This document shows positions 47,313 through 56,771 of a stretch of 64,000 nt of DNA, in pieces; positions within the stretch are counted from its first letter, which is position 1; every line of letters begins with the position of its first letter. Origin of the DNA: G964020055 sp964020055 (lineage in GTDB: Bacteria; Pseudomonadota; Alphaproteobacteria; WRAU01; Hepatincolaceae); NCBI GenBank assembly GCA_964020055.1, contig OZ026533.1, forward strand, positions 310,001-374,000, given 5' to 3'. The position numbers and the translations under genes were made by a program. Under the pieces are notes generated by a model. The model was not told the DNA's origin, did not search any database, and saw nothing but the letters and a program-made list of their open reading frames with translations.

Positions 47313-47738
47313 TTATATCATTCTAAATTCACTTTTTACGTTAAAACAAGGGCAGTCTTTTTTTGAATTAAGCTCATTGTGTCCAAAAATATTTTTTTTG
47401 TTTATTAAATATTTTTTTTGTAATTTTTTTACCAAATCATTTAAAGCATTTTTTTGTTGCTGATTTCTTGTATCCTTACTCCTATTATTATTATCTAATC
47501 CACCAATATAACAAATACCTATACTACCTTTGTTATATCCCTTACAATGTGCACCTACCATGTTAATATCACGCCCATTATGTAAACTACCATCTAAATA
47601 AATAACGTAATGGTATCCTATTTCATCAAAACCACGCTCTTTATGCCATCTATCAATATCAGAAACGGTATAATGTTTATTTTCTTGTGTAGCAGAACAA
47701 TGTATTATTATAGTGTTAATATTTATTTGTTTTTCCAT
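47313..47738 (-). CDS. N-acetylmuramoyl-L-alanine amidase, T7-lysozyme type
   Basis: A 141-residue amidase_2/PGRP-fold enzyme cleaving the bond between muramic acid and the peptide stem of peptidoglycan. The zinc ligands fit 'IIIHCSAT' (His), 'GHNELN' (His) and 'KDCPCFN' (Cys); 'GYHYVIYLDG' holds the catalytic Tyr, and 'GICYIGG' follows. No signal peptide is present, as in phage T7 lysozyme, so it may be phage-derived or exported by another route. Confidence 0.88.
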   Translation of the reverse strand: MEKQININTIIIHCSATQENKHYTVSDIDRWHKERGFDEIGYHYVIYLDGSLHNGRDINMVGAHCKGYNKGSIGICYIGGLDNNNRSKDTRNQQQKNALNDLVKKLQKKYLINKKNIFGHNELNSKKDCPCFNVKSEFRMI

Positions 47739-47887
47739 TGTTTTTCTCTCTATATAATATATAAATATAGAGTAACATGAAATATTATCTAATAAAGAGT
47801 ACTTAAGTTTTGATTTTTTTAAATCTAAATATTGAAAATATTAAGTGATATAATAAGAAAATAAAGTTGATTATTTATATTATTTTG

Positions 47888-47972
47888 TGGTGCGGATAGA
47901 GGGACTTGAACCCCCATGACCTGCGCCACCGGAACCTAAATCCGGCGTGTCTACCAATTTCACCATATCCGC
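47888..47972 (-). tRNA. tRNA-Leu (anticodon UAG)
   Basis: Read on the minus strand, GCGGATA pairs with TATCCGC in the acceptor stem, followed by A and an encoded CCA (47888-47890). The anticodon stem CCGGA/TCCGG holds the loop TTTAGGT, giving UAG. A variable arm of class II size and the T-loop GTTCAAGTC are present. It decodes CUN leucine codons. Confidence 0.95.
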
Positions 47973-48135
47973 TTTGTTTGTTTATTATATAATAAATATT
48001 CAAAATTTTCAAGCAATATTGTCTTAAACTTAAATTGATAATAGTTCTATATTAGTGATTTTTATAAAAAACCTTAGACAAAAATAATAAAAATTGGGAT
48101 AATTATGTATAAAATCCTTGTTATGGAGGCGCATT

Positions 48136-48637
48136 ATGCCAGATAATAATACAAATTCGTTTCAGCAATTGCAAATACCTATAGAAACTCAAATATCTGA
48201 TAGTGTATTAGAGCTTAAGAACTTGTTAACTAGTTCTAATCTAAGAACTGCAGATAATAGAATAATCATAGAAGTATATGAAACTTATTTGCGAAATTTA
48301 GTATCTAGATTAGAAACAGAAAATATAGCTTTTCCCTTAAAAAGTTTTCAAATGAATTTGCTCATTTTGTATTAGGGGATAAAAAAGAGACAGAATACCG
48401 ACAAGGTTATAGTCTTTATACTACTGAACAACAGAATAAAGAAATACATTGTGATTGTATTGCAGCTGCTATACTTATGCCTAAAGTACTTATTGAGATT
48501 TATTTAGAAGCTATTTCAGATGATGTTAACTAGAGAGTAATAATCAATATAAAACTAAAGTTGTTCATCTATTCGCTAAGAAATTTTCAGTTTCTGATCA
48601 AACTATGCTCAATAGTTTGAGAAATTTACAAATATAA
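48136..48637 (+). pseudogene. ImmA/IrrE-family metallopeptidase, broken by two frameshifts
   Basis: A GGAGGCG ribosome-binding site precedes ATG 48136. The first frame reads 'MPDNNTNSFQQLQIPIE' and stops at 48375. From about 48340 the next frame carries the peptidase core 'FSNEFAHFVLGDKK' (family F.iAHE.aHfvLgd) and 'CIAAAILMPKVLI' (family An.FAa.lLMP). After TAG 48531 a third frame ends in 'VVHLFAKKFSVSDQTM' (family lA..F.VS..am). The first zinc His is Asn and two residues seem lost. Family members act on phage or stress repressors. This copy appears dead. Confidence 0.75.
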
Positions 48638-48655
48638 GGTTGAAGGAATATTTAG

Positions 48656-49291
48656 ATGACTAAGGAAGAGAAACTTAAAAAACAAATATCAGATCTTGAA
48701 AAGAAACACGAGCAAGTAATTGAAGACATAAGATATCTACTAGAAATGCAAATTACTTTGAAAGAACGTTTTGATGATATTCATATTCTTAATGATGAAA
48801 TAGAAAAATTAAAAAGACTACAAAATAATATAATTCAACAAGAAAATACATATAAAAAGGCATTTAATAAAATGCAAAATAATATTTTTGCAATTATTAC
48901 ATTATTTTTTGGACTTTTTTCTTTTATTGCTATTGATTTGAATTTTACCAAAAGTATTTTTAGTTATTCTACTAATACAAATATTAATGCCTTTGTTCTA
49001 ATAGTATCTTTTGTATTGTTACAATTAATGTTTTTTAGTTTTATTTATATTTTTTTATTAAGGCCATTTCTTACAGAAAAACCAATTAAAGAGTTTCAAG
49101 CTAAAACTATAACGATATCCAAATGGTTATATGTTGTGCATCTTTGTTTATTTTTTTTAAGTATATTAATTTCCGGTTGTTATATTTTTGATAATTATAA
49201 ATTATATAAAGTCAAAAATCCTCCTGTTGAAAAAAATGCAGATGTGTCTTTACATATTAAAACTTCAGATGATAAAAAACAGCAAGAATAA
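48656..49291 (+). CDS. Coiled-coil membrane protein next to the ImmA-like gene
   Basis: A 211-residue protein. Residues about 1-68 are a charged coiled coil ('EEKLKKQISDLEKKHEQVIE'). Three predicted membrane helices follow near 76-96, 109-136 and 153-176, and the tail is hydrophilic. It lies 18 bases after the decayed ImmA/IrrE frame, so the two were probably one operon. Small membrane proteins beside ImmA-type peptidases occur in mobile and defence gene pairs, but no named family could be recognised. Confidence 0.6.
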   Translation: MTKEEKLKKQISDLEKKHEQVIEDIRYLLEMQITLKERFDDIHILNDEIEKLKRLQNNIIQQENTYKKAFNKMQNNIFAIITLFFGLFSFIAIDLNFTKSIFSYSTNTNINAFVLIVSFVLLQLMFFSFIYIFLLRPFLTEKPIKEFQAKTITISKWLYVVHLCLFFLSILISGCYIFDNYKLYKVKNPPVEKNADVSLHIKTSDDKKQQE

Positions 49292-49309
49292 TTTTTCTTG
49301 CTGTTTTTT
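49275..49309 (+). terminator. Terminator overlapping the stop of the coiled-coil gene
   Basis: AACAGCAAGAA and TTCTTGCTGTT pair around TAATTT, with TTTT following. The left arm includes the end of the coding sequence. Confidence 0.85.
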
Positions 49310-49349
49310 ATTTCATAAAAAAAATATAATATTGTTTATATATTATATT

Positions 49350-50393
49350 TTATTTAGAGTAAAAGGCTGCCATGTCGGCTAATGTTTTAACTTTTTTAAT
49401 AGAAGATACTTTACCTGCTACAAAAAATTGTTCATATCTTTCTTCACATAGTTTTTGCATTGCATCTGTTGCAGATTTAAGATATTTTCTTGGGTCAAAT
49501 CCAGCAGGGTCAGTTGCAAATTCTTTTCTAATTAAAGCAGTGTATGCCATTCTTAAGTCTGTATCTATGTTAACTTTTCTAACACCACTTTTTATACCTT
49601 TTTGAATTTCTTCTACAGGCACTCCAAAAGTTTGTGGTATCTTACCTGAAAATTCATTGATCATATCTTGATATTCTTGTGGTACAGATGACGAACCATG
49701 CATAACAAGATGTGTTCCACCTGTTGCTTTAGAAATTTCAGCTATTCTATCAATTGCTAGAATTTCACCAGTAGGTTTTTTAGTAAATTTGTAAGCACCA
49801 TGTGATGTACCAATTGCTACAGCTAAACTATCTACTTTAGTTATTTTTACAAACTCAGCAGCTTGTTTTGGATCTGTTAAAAGTTGTTCTCTAGATAAAA
49901 CACCTTCTGCACCATGACCGTCTTCTTTATCACCTTTACCTGTTTCTAAAGAGCCTAAAACACCTAATTCACCTTCAACAGAAACTCCCATTGCATGTGC
50001 AGCTTCAACTGTTTTTTTAGATAAAGCAGCATTGTATTCAAAAGATGCAACTGTTTTTCCATCTGCTTCTAATGAACCGTCTATCATTACAGAAGAAAAC
50101 CCTGTTTGCATTGCTGTTAAACAAGTTGCAAAAGAATTACCATGATCTTGATGCACTGCAAAAGGAACATCTGGGTATTCTTCTATTGCTGCATTAATCA
50201 TGTGTTTGATGAAAGTATCTGTTGCGTATTTTCTAGCACTACGACTAAACTGTATAACAGCAGGGGAACCAGTTTTTCTTGCAGCTTTTAACACTGCATG
50301 TATCTGTTCCATATTTGATACGTTAAAAGCTGGATGACCATAGCTGTGTTCAGCTGCATGATCCATTAACTGTCTCATTGTTATTAAAGCCAT
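49350..50393 (-). CDS. fba: Fructose-bisphosphate aldolase, class II
   Basis: A 347-residue zinc-dependent aldolase splitting fructose 1,6-bisphosphate. 'VHQDHGNSFATCLTAM' carries the catalytic Asp and a zinc His, 'VEGELGVLGS' a zinc-binding Glu region, 'GTSHGAYKF' another zinc His, and 'HLVMHGSSSVP' the third. 'KVNIDTDLRMAYT' binds substrate. The sequence matches the CbbA-like (type B) class II group. AGGAGGTC precedes the ATG, a strong ribosome-binding site. Confidence 0.95.
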   Translation of the reverse strand: MALITMRQLMDHAAEHSYGHPAFNVSNMEQIHAVLKAARKTGSPAVIQFSRSARKYATDTFIKHMINAAIEEYPDVPFAVHQDHGNSFATCLTAMQTGFSSVMIDGSLEADGKTVASFEYNAALSKKTVEAAHAMGVSVEGELGVLGSLETGKGDKEDGHGAEGVLSREQLLTDPKQAAEFVKITKVDSLAVAIGTSHGAYKFTKKPTGEILAIDRIAEISKATGGTHLVMHGSSSVPQEYQDMINEFSGKIPQTFGVPVEEIQKGIKSGVRKVNIDTDLRMAYTALIRKEFATDPAGFDPRKYLKSATDAMQKLCEERYEQFFVAGKVSSIKKVKTLADMAAFYSK

Positions 50394-50477
50394 TTTAGAC
50401 CTCCTTGGAATGTTATTTTAACCAACTAATTATAAACTACAAAAAGGCCTGTAACAATTGAAATCTTCGTGTAGAAA

Positions 50478-51014
50478 TTACTTGATTTCAGTTTTTTGCA
50501 AATATGTTTTGATTTGTTCTTTTAATTCTATAATGCTATCAATTTCTTTTGAAAAATCCATATTAATTTCTTTATTTAATACAGAAATATCTGAATCACG
50601 TATTTTATAATTTGTTGTGTTTTGATTATGATTTATAGCTTCTTTATTCTCATAGTTTTCTTTTACACTATTTTTAATAAAAATCGATTTTTCTGTTTTA
50701 TTTTTATTAAAATTAGTAGTAATTTTACAAAATGATTTTTTATATAGTTTTTCAGGGTTTTTGAAAATATTTTTATCTTCTGTAAATAAGAGTAAAACAC
50801 CTTTTATTGAAATTCCTCTATCATATAATAAGTGTTTTATAATTTTTAATTTGATTATATCATCATTATTATAATATCTTCTATTACCAGATTTTCTGAC
50901 AGGTTTTATGTATTTATCAAATTGTGATGTCCAAAATCTAATAACATGCTGATCTACCTGTACTAATTTTGATACCTCACCAATTGGGTATATAGTTTTT
51001 ATTTTGCGTTCCAT
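50478..51014 (-). CDS. MerR-family transcriptional regulator
   Basis: A 178-residue regulator with an N-terminal MerR helix-turn-helix: 'YPIGEVSKLVQVDQHVIRFW', the wing 'SGNRRYYNNDDIIKLKIIKH' and 'LLYDRGISIKGVL'. The C-terminal 90 residues are Asn/Lys-rich and end in a short coiled coil, with no metal-binding cysteines. It matches the alphaproteobacterial MerR gene normally found after fabH-ihfA; here it has moved beside fba and the nrd genes. Its targets are unknown. Confidence 0.85.
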   Translation of the reverse strand: MERKIKTIYPIGEVSKLVQVDQHVIRFWTSQFDKYIKPVRKSGNRRYYNNDDIIKLKIIKHLLYDRGISIKGVLLLFTEDKNIFKNPEKLYKKSFCKITTNFNKNKTEKSIFIKNSVKENYENKEAINHNQNTTNYKIRDSDISVLNKEINMDFSKEIDSIIELKEQIKTYLQKTEIK

Positions 51015-51155
51015 GTTTTTATTTTTTAATTTTTATTGGTATATTTCTTTATGAATATATATATGATATTATATATCAAGATGTCATTATTTATTTAGTA
51101 AAAATTAGTAAAACATATTTTTGTAAGGTTTGTTGCATTTATAAATAGGAAATAT

Positions 51156-51527
51156 ATGTTGGTAGTATATTCTTCTAAAACCGGTAATACTGAGTTGTTT
51201 TTGAAAAAAGTAGAAGTTAAAAACTATTTAAAAATAATAAAGAATAAGAATCAGAATATTAGCGAAAATTTTATTCTTATAACTTATACTACTGGCTTAG
51301 GTGAAATACCTGAGGAAGTTGAAAGTTTTTTAAAATATAAAAATAACAGTAGCTTTTTAACAGGTGTAATTGCAAGCGGAAATCGTAATTTTGGAAATTT
51401 ATTTGCAAAAGCTGCAGATTTAATTTCTGATAAGTATAATATTCCAATACTTATGAAATATGAGTTAACTGGTAATAAAAATGACGTTTTAAAATTGAAG
51501 GAATATCTAAAAATATTGAATACTTAA
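51156..51527 (+). CDS. nrdI: NrdI flavodoxin for ribonucleotide reductase activation
   Basis: A 123-residue flavodoxin-like protein. 'VYSSKTGNTELF' is the FMN phosphate loop, 'LITYTTGLGEIPEEV' and 'GVIASGNRNFGNLF' are NrdI blocks. NrdI supplies the oxidant that builds the Mn(III)2-tyrosyl cofactor of NrdF. The gene begins the nrdI-nrdE-nrdF group. Confidence 0.92.
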   Translation: MLVVYSSKTGNTELFLKKVEVKNYLKIIKNKNQNISENFILITYTTGLGEIPEEVESFLKYKNNSSFLTGVIASGNRNFGNLFAKAADLISDKYNIPILMKYELTGNKNDVLKLKEYLKILNT

Positions 51528-51622
51528 GTAATTAAATTGAGTATCTTGTAGTCGTATAATTGTAGTTTTTAAACTATGATATATGGCTTTTTTATCTTAA
51601 ATATCAAATTAAAGGTTGTTTT

Positions 51623-53701
51623 GTGAAATATTTAGAATTAAATGCTCAAGTTTTGACTCATAAAGATGGTTTTTATCAATTGGATAAAGATCAAGAAGCA
51701 TTGGAAATTTATTTAAAATATATAAATAATTCTTTCATGAATTTTCCTTCTTATAATCAAAGAATGAAATATCTTATTGATAATGGTTTTTATGAAAATT
51801 TTTATGAAAAGTATTCTGAAAGTCAAATTGATGAAATTTCAAACCTAGCAAGTAGTTATAATTTTAAATTTCAGTCTTATATGAGTGCTTCAAAATTTTA
51901 CAGAGATTATGCACTTAAAACAAATGATAAAAAAGTTTATTTAGAGCATTATCAAGATAGAGTTATTAGTGTGTCTTTATATTTAGCTCAAGGTAATTTT
52001 AATTTAGCAAAACAGTTTGTTGAATCTATGATGAATCAGTATTATCAGCCTGCAACTCCAACATTTTTAAATGCTGGAAGAAAAAGAAGAGGGGAAATGA
52101 TTTCCTGCTTCCTTCTTGATGTAGCAGATTCTTTAAATAGTATAACTTTCAATATTGCATCTTCTATGCATTTATCAAAAATAGGTGGAGGGGTTGCTTT
52201 AAATTTATCACGCCTAAGATCTAGAGGAGAATCTATAAAAGGTATCATGAATGTTGCAAAAGGAGTTGTTCCTGTTGCTAAATTATTAGAAGATTCTTTT
52301 AGTTATGCAGATCAAATGGGACAAAGAAAAGGAGCTGGAGTAGCGTATTTGAATATTTTTCATTTTGATATTGAAGAATTTTTAGATACTAAAAAGATTA
52401 ATGCAGATGAAAAAAGTAGAATTCAAACTTTATCTTTAGGTGTAACAATACCAGATAAATTTTTTGAACTTGCTAAAAACAATGAAGATTACTACGTATT
52501 TGGACCTTTATCTGTTTATAAAGAATTTGGTATAGAGTTAGATGATATGGATCTTACAAAAATGTATAATGATCTTATTAATAACAAAAATATTTTGAAA
52601 AAAAAGCTGAACGCTAGAGAAATGTTGATTACAATTGCAAAGTTACAATTTGAATCAGGTTATCCATATATAATGTTTAAAGATAATGCTAATAGAGAAA
52701 ATCCTCTAAAAAATATTGGTAGTATAAGAATGGCAAACTTATGTACGGAAATTTTTCAAATACAACATCCATCTTTGATTGATGATTATGGTAAAAAAAA
52801 TCAAGTAGGCCATGATATTTGTTGTGTTTTAGGTTCTCTTAATATAGTAAATGTAATGGAAGATAATTCTTTAGAATTTTCTGTAAATAGCGGTATAGAT
52901 GCATTAACTTCAGTAAGTAATTTATCTATTATAGAAAATGCGCCTTCTGTAAATAAAGCAAATAGAGACTATCATTCTATTGGTCTTGGAGCTATGAATT
53001 TACATGGTTTTTTTGTAAAAAATGGAATTGATTATGAATCAGAAGAAGCAAAAGATTTTGTAAATATATTTTTTATGACTATGAATTATTATTCTATAAA
53101 AAGAAGTATGGAAATTGCAAAACAACGAAACGAAACTTTTTTAGACTTTGAAAAATCAGATTATAAAAGTGGTGTATATTTTGATAAATATTTAGAAAAA
53201 AATATTTCACCGGACACTGAAAAAATAAAAGATATGTTCCAAAATCATTTTATTCCTTCTGTAGAAGATTGGAAACATTTAAAAACTGAAGTTCAAAAAT
53301 ATGGTTTATATCATAGTTATCGTTTGGCTATAGCTCCAACCCAAAGCATATCATATGTGCAAAATTCTACACAGTCTGTTATGCCTGTAGTTGATACTAT
53401 AGAAATGAGAACATATGCTAACTCAGTTACATGCTATCCTATGCCTTTTTTAACTAAAGATAATTCTCATTTATATAAATCTGCTTATGATATGGATATG
53501 AAAAATCTTATAGATTTAATAGCAGTTATGCAAACTCACGTAGATCAGGGAATCAGTACTACTTTATATGTAACTAATCAAGCAACAACAAGAGATTTGG
53601 TAAAACTTTATTTATATGCTTACAAAAAAGGTTTAAAAAGTTTATATTATACAAGAACTAAAAACTTAACTATAGAAGAATGTATAGCTTGTGCTGTTTA
53701 A
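51623..53701 (+). CDS. nrdE: Class Ib ribonucleotide reductase, alpha subunit
   Basis: A 692-residue catalytic subunit beginning at GTG 51623, seven bases after AAAGG. The redox Cys lies in 'MISCFLLD', and the active-site Asn-Cys-Glu in 'MANLCTEIF'. The second redox Cys follows in 'CCVLGSLN'. The C-terminal reducing pair is in 'IEECIACAV'. It converts ribonucleoside diphosphates to deoxy forms. The normal reductant gene nrdH is absent from this operon. Confidence 0.96.
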   Translation: MKYLELNAQVLTHKDGFYQLDKDQEALEIYLKYINNSFMNFPSYNQRMKYLIDNGFYENFYEKYSESQIDEISNLASSYNFKFQSYMSASKFYRDYALKTNDKKVYLEHYQDRVISVSLYLAQGNFNLAKQFVESMMNQYYQPATPTFLNAGRKRRGEMISCFLLDVADSLNSITFNIASSMHLSKIGGGVALNLSRLRSRGESIKGIMNVAKGVVPVAKLLEDSFSYADQMGQRKGAGVAYLNIFHFDIEEFLDTKKINADEKSRIQTLSLGVTIPDKFFELAKNNEDYYVFGPLSVYKEFGIELDDMDLTKMYNDLINNKNILKKKLNAREMLITIAKLQFESGYPYIMFKDNANRENPLKNIGSIRMANLCTEIFQIQHPSLIDDYGKKNQVGHDICCVLGSLNIVNVMEDNSLEFSVNSGIDALTSVSNLSIIENAPSVNKANRDYHSIGLGAMNLHGFFVKNGIDYESEEAKDFVNIFFMTMNYYSIKRSMEIAKQRNETFLDFEKSDYKSGVYFDKYLEKNISPDTEKIKDMFQNHFIPSVEDWKHLKTEVQKYGLYHSYRLAIAPTQSISYVQNSTQSVMPVVDTIEMRTYANSVTCYPMPFLTKDNSHLYKSAYDMDMKNLIDLIAVMQTHVDQGISTTLYVTNQATTRDLVKLYLYAYKKGLKSLYYTRTKNLTIEECIACAV

Positions 53702-53721
53702 TATAAAAAAGTGATAAATTA

Positions 53722-54690
53722 ATGAAAAATAAATTTGCTGTTAATTGGAATATTTTATCTGATGACTATACCAAAACTTTTTGGGATCAAAATATTAGAC
53801 AATTTTGGATAGATGAAGAAATTCCTTTGTCTGATGATAAAATTACCTGGATGTCTCTTCACAAAGAAGAAAAAGAACTATATAAACTTGTTTTAGGAGG
53901 ATTAACTCTTCTAGATACAGAGCAAGGTTCCACAGGAATGCCTAATATTTCTAAATCAGTAGATAATTTACAGCATAAAGCTGTATTAAGTTATATGGGA
54001 TTTATGGAGCATATGCATGCTAAAAGTTATAGCAGTATATTTTCTACACTTTGCACTAATAATGAAATAAATAAAATATTTGAAGATGTAGAGAAACATA
54101 AAATATTACAAAATAAATTATCAATTATTTTATCTCGTTATCAAAATATAACTAATAAAGAAACTTTATATTTAGCTATGGCATGTTCTGTTTTTTTAGA
54201 AACTTTTATGTTTTACTCAGGGTTTTTTTATCCTTTATATTTAGCAGGGCAGGGAAAACTAGTAAATAGCGGTGAGATTATAAATTTAATAATAAGAGAT
54301 GAAGCTGTACATGGCTTATTTACTGGCGTGATTTCTCGTGATTTACTTAAAACTTTTTCAGATAAAACTATTCAAAAATTAAAAAAAGATGTGATAAATA
54401 TTTTAGAAGAATTAGTTATTGAAGAAAAAAAATATACTAAAGAACTTTATGAACCTGTAGGTCTTGTGTTAGAAGTAGAAAAATTTAGTGAATACAACGC
54501 AGATAAAGCCCTTATGAATTTAGGTTATGATACTTTATTTGATGTAGATGAAATGGATATTAATTCAGTGGTCTTAACTGGTTTAAGAACTGATACTAAA
54601 AATCATGATTTTTTCTCTACCAAAGGTAATGGTTATATAAAAACTACAAAATCAAAAGAAACATTAAATGATGATGATTTTGATTTTTAA
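53722..54690 (+). CDS. nrdF: Class Ib ribonucleotide reductase, beta subunit
   Basis: A 322-residue radical-carrying subunit. Metal ligands fit 'LLDTEQGS', 'GFMEHMHAKSYSSIF' (with the radical Tyr) and 'RDEAVHGLFTG'. The C-terminal 'NDDDFDF' acidic tail docks to NrdE. It follows nrdE by 20 bases. It would use a dimanganese or diiron cofactor, built with help from NrdI encoded upstream, which suits manganese-dependent growth under iron limitation. Confidence 0.96.
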   Translation: MKNKFAVNWNILSDDYTKTFWDQNIRQFWIDEEIPLSDDKITWMSLHKEEKELYKLVLGGLTLLDTEQGSTGMPNISKSVDNLQHKAVLSYMGFMEHMHAKSYSSIFSTLCTNNEINKIFEDVEKHKILQNKLSIILSRYQNITNKETLYLAMACSVFLETFMFYSGFFYPLYLAGQGKLVNSGEIINLIIRDEAVHGLFTGVISRDLLKTFSDKTIQKLKKDVINILEELVIEEKKYTKELYEPVGLVLEVEKFSEYNADKALMNLGYDTLFDVDEMDINSVVLTGLRTDTKNHDFFSTKGNGYIKTTKSKETLNDDDFDF

Positions 54691-54783
54691 TTACATGTAA
54701 AAAATATATAATACAAAGTAAATCATATGTAATATATTAATGTATTAGGTATTTTTTGATAAATCAAAAATAATAGGTAAAAA

Positions 54784-55341
54784 ATGAAAAATAAATTCTT
54801 GTTTCTTTTAGTATTGGCTTTAAGCTCTTGTTCATCAGGTATTGATTATAAAATTGAACCAATAAGAGTTAATGAGGTAGGAGGAGATCCTAGACATATG
54901 GATAAGCTATTTCTAATTTCATGTGTTGGATATGACGATGCTTCTGAAGTTGATATAGAATGTCGTAAACATGCTGCTGAGTTTGCATATTCAAAAGGAT
55001 ATTTCTATTTTACTGTTTTTAATCAAAATCAAAAGACTGAAACACAACGTAAAAGTTATCAAACAACACAAGCCATTACAACAGAATCTGTAAATAATAA
55101 AGTAAAAAATACTAATAGCTCACATACAGGTTCATACAGCAATTATAAAAGTAAAGATGATTATACAGCTTATGAAAGACAAACTGATACAGTTTATGTT
55201 CCTAAGACTGTATATTACACAGTAACTAAAAACTACAAACAATATACTTTTCTTTTAATACAAGAAAAAGAGATAACTGATTGGAAAAACTATTATAAAG
55301 TTTTAGATTATTATTCTCCTGATGAAAAAAAGAAAAAATAA
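54784..55341 (+). CDS. Lipoprotein resembling the CC0125/CC1285 family
   Basis: A 185-residue lipoprotein: 'LVLALSSCSSG' gives a lipidated Cys near residue 16. 'ECRKHAAEFAYSKGYFYFTV' resembles the (R)AAE.a...Gy.yF.v block of CC0125/CC1285 lipoproteins. The middle (about 95-130) is rich in Thr, Ser and Asn, and the end is rich in Tyr and Lys. The function is unknown. It is preceded by a 93-base gap and followed by the palindrome ahead of the MATE gene. Confidence 0.6.
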   Translation: MKNKFLFLLVLALSSCSSGIDYKIEPIRVNEVGGDPRHMDKLFLISCVGYDDASEVDIECRKHAAEFAYSKGYFYFTVFNQNQKTETQRKSYQTTQAITTESVNNKVKNTNSSHTGSYSNYKSKDDYTAYERQTDTVYVPKTVYYTVTKNYKQYTFLLIQEKEITDWKNYYKVLDYYSPDEKKKK

Positions 55342-55367
55342 AACAGTTGAAATATTATAAGTTTTAA

Positions 55368-55402
55368 TTAGAATATTAAGGTCATACATCTTAATATTCT
55401 AA
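55368..55402. promoter_or_regulatory. Perfect 13-bp palindrome immediately before the MATE gene
   Basis: TTAGAATATTAAG and CTTAATATTCTAA are exact complements around nine bases. The right arm ends four bases before the ATG at 55407, so the usual ribosome-binding position lies inside the hairpin. It may be the lipoprotein terminator (AATTTT follows) or a control element for the MATE gene. Confidence 0.45.
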
Positions 55403-55406
55403 TTTT

Positions 55407-56771
55407 ATGAGGTCTACTTTCAAAAATTCAATTTTTTCTATTTTAACCAATAAATTTGATTCCTACAATTTAAGAAATCAGTTATTTTTTACATTTTTGA
55501 CATTGTTTATACAATACTCTATAACAACTATCGATTTTTTCTTTTTAGAAAAAATATCATACTTAGCAAGTATTGGAGTAGCTGCTTTGATGGGTATTGT
55601 GTATCTGTGTCAATCTATATTAACTACTTTTAGTCAAAGCATGGTAAACAATGCTGTTTTTAGACATTTAGACAATAAAAAAGATTTTAACGCTACTTTA
55701 TCTGCTGGATTTATTTATTCGGTAATTGTTTCAATTTTAGTATCAATAGTTTTATTTTACTTACAAACTCATTTATTACAGTATTTTAAGATATCTAAAG
55801 AAGCATCATCATATGCTTTAACATACATGTTATATATAATTCCTTTTTATATTTTATTTAATATAGAACAATATTTTATGTATATTTTGTATACATTAAA
55901 ATTAGCTAAATTAAATTTATTATATATATGTATAATTGTTTCATTAAAAATATTGTTTAATTATATTTTTATTTATCATCTTGATTTAGGTATAAAATCT
56001 ATTGCCTTATCTAGCAGTATCTCAGTATTGTTGATTCTTCCTTTATATATATTATTATGCAAAGCAAAAGGAATATTTATAACTTTTAAAATTTATAAAA
56101 GTCATTTTAAATCTGCTTTATTAGGAATAAAAAAAGTTGGAGCAGCATCTTTAATTGAGCCTATATGTTTTTATTTTATACAATCATTTATGGCGATATT
56201 AGTATCTTATATTGCTCAAGAAGCATTATCTGCAAGAACTCAAGCGAATAATTTTATATTTTTTGTAACAACGATGTCTTTGTCATTTGGTATAATGATG
56301 CAAGTCAATATAACAAGGTTTTACGCAGAAAAAAATTTTTTGGAGACTAAAAATTTTTATAACACTTATTTAAAAACAAATTTTATATTATCAATTTTTA
56401 TGGCAGTTATAGCGTCTATGTTTATTATTTTAACTATTTCTTGGTATTCTAATAATGTAGAAGTAAAATATTATATTATAATCGCTATGTTATGCTATGT
56501 TTTTATAGAACCTTTTAGGTCTTTATCTATTTTATCTAGATCTAAATTGAGAGGATTACAAATAGCTAATATTCCTGTTTTGATAAGCTTATTGAATAAA
56601 CTTATTATTTCTATTCCTTTGTCATTAATTTTATTAAAATATACAAATTTAGGAATTATTGGAATATTTATTGTAGAAGGTTTAATTTACCTTATACAAT
56701 ACTTTGCGCATAGTATTTTGATTAATAATTTTTATAAAAAACAAAGGATTCATACTCACAATGAAAATTAA
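55407..56771 (+). CDS. MATE-family efflux transporter
   Basis: A 454-residue inner-membrane protein of about twelve helices in two MATE halves. Supporting pieces are 'GVAALMGIVYLCQSILTTFSQ' (early helix pair, shown here by pattern), 'YMLYIIPFYILFNIEQYFMY' and 'ARTQANNFIFFVTTMSLSFG'. MATE proteins expel drugs or metabolites using Na+ or H+ gradients. No standard ribosome-binding site is free before the start. Its last 11 bases overlap purB, so the two may be coupled. Confidence 0.85.
   Translation: MRSTFKNSIFSILTNKFDSYNLRNQLFFTFLTLFIQYSITTIDFFFLEKISYLASIGVAALMGIVYLCQSILTTFSQSMVNNAVFRHLDNKKDFNATLSAGFIYSVIVSILVSIVLFYLQTHLLQYFKISKEASSYALTYMLYIIPFYILFNIEQYFMYILYTLKLAKLNLLYICIIVSLKILFNYIFIYHLDLGIKSIALSSSISVLLILPLYILLCKAKGIFITFKIYKSHFKSALLGIKKVGAASLIEPICFYFIQSFMAILVSYIAQEALSARTQANNFIFFVTTMSLSFGIMMQVNITRFYAEKNFLETKNFYNTYLKTNFILSIFMAVIASMFIILTISWYSNNVEVKYYIIIAMLCYVFIEPFRSLSILSRSKLRGLQIANIPVLISLLNKLIISIPLSLILLKYTNLGIIGIFIVEGLIYLIQYFAHSILINNFYKKQRIHTHNEN

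Noticed and set aside
48118..48135. Upstream TTG start for the ImmA-like frame
   Set aside because: GGAGGCG is placed for the ATG at 48136.
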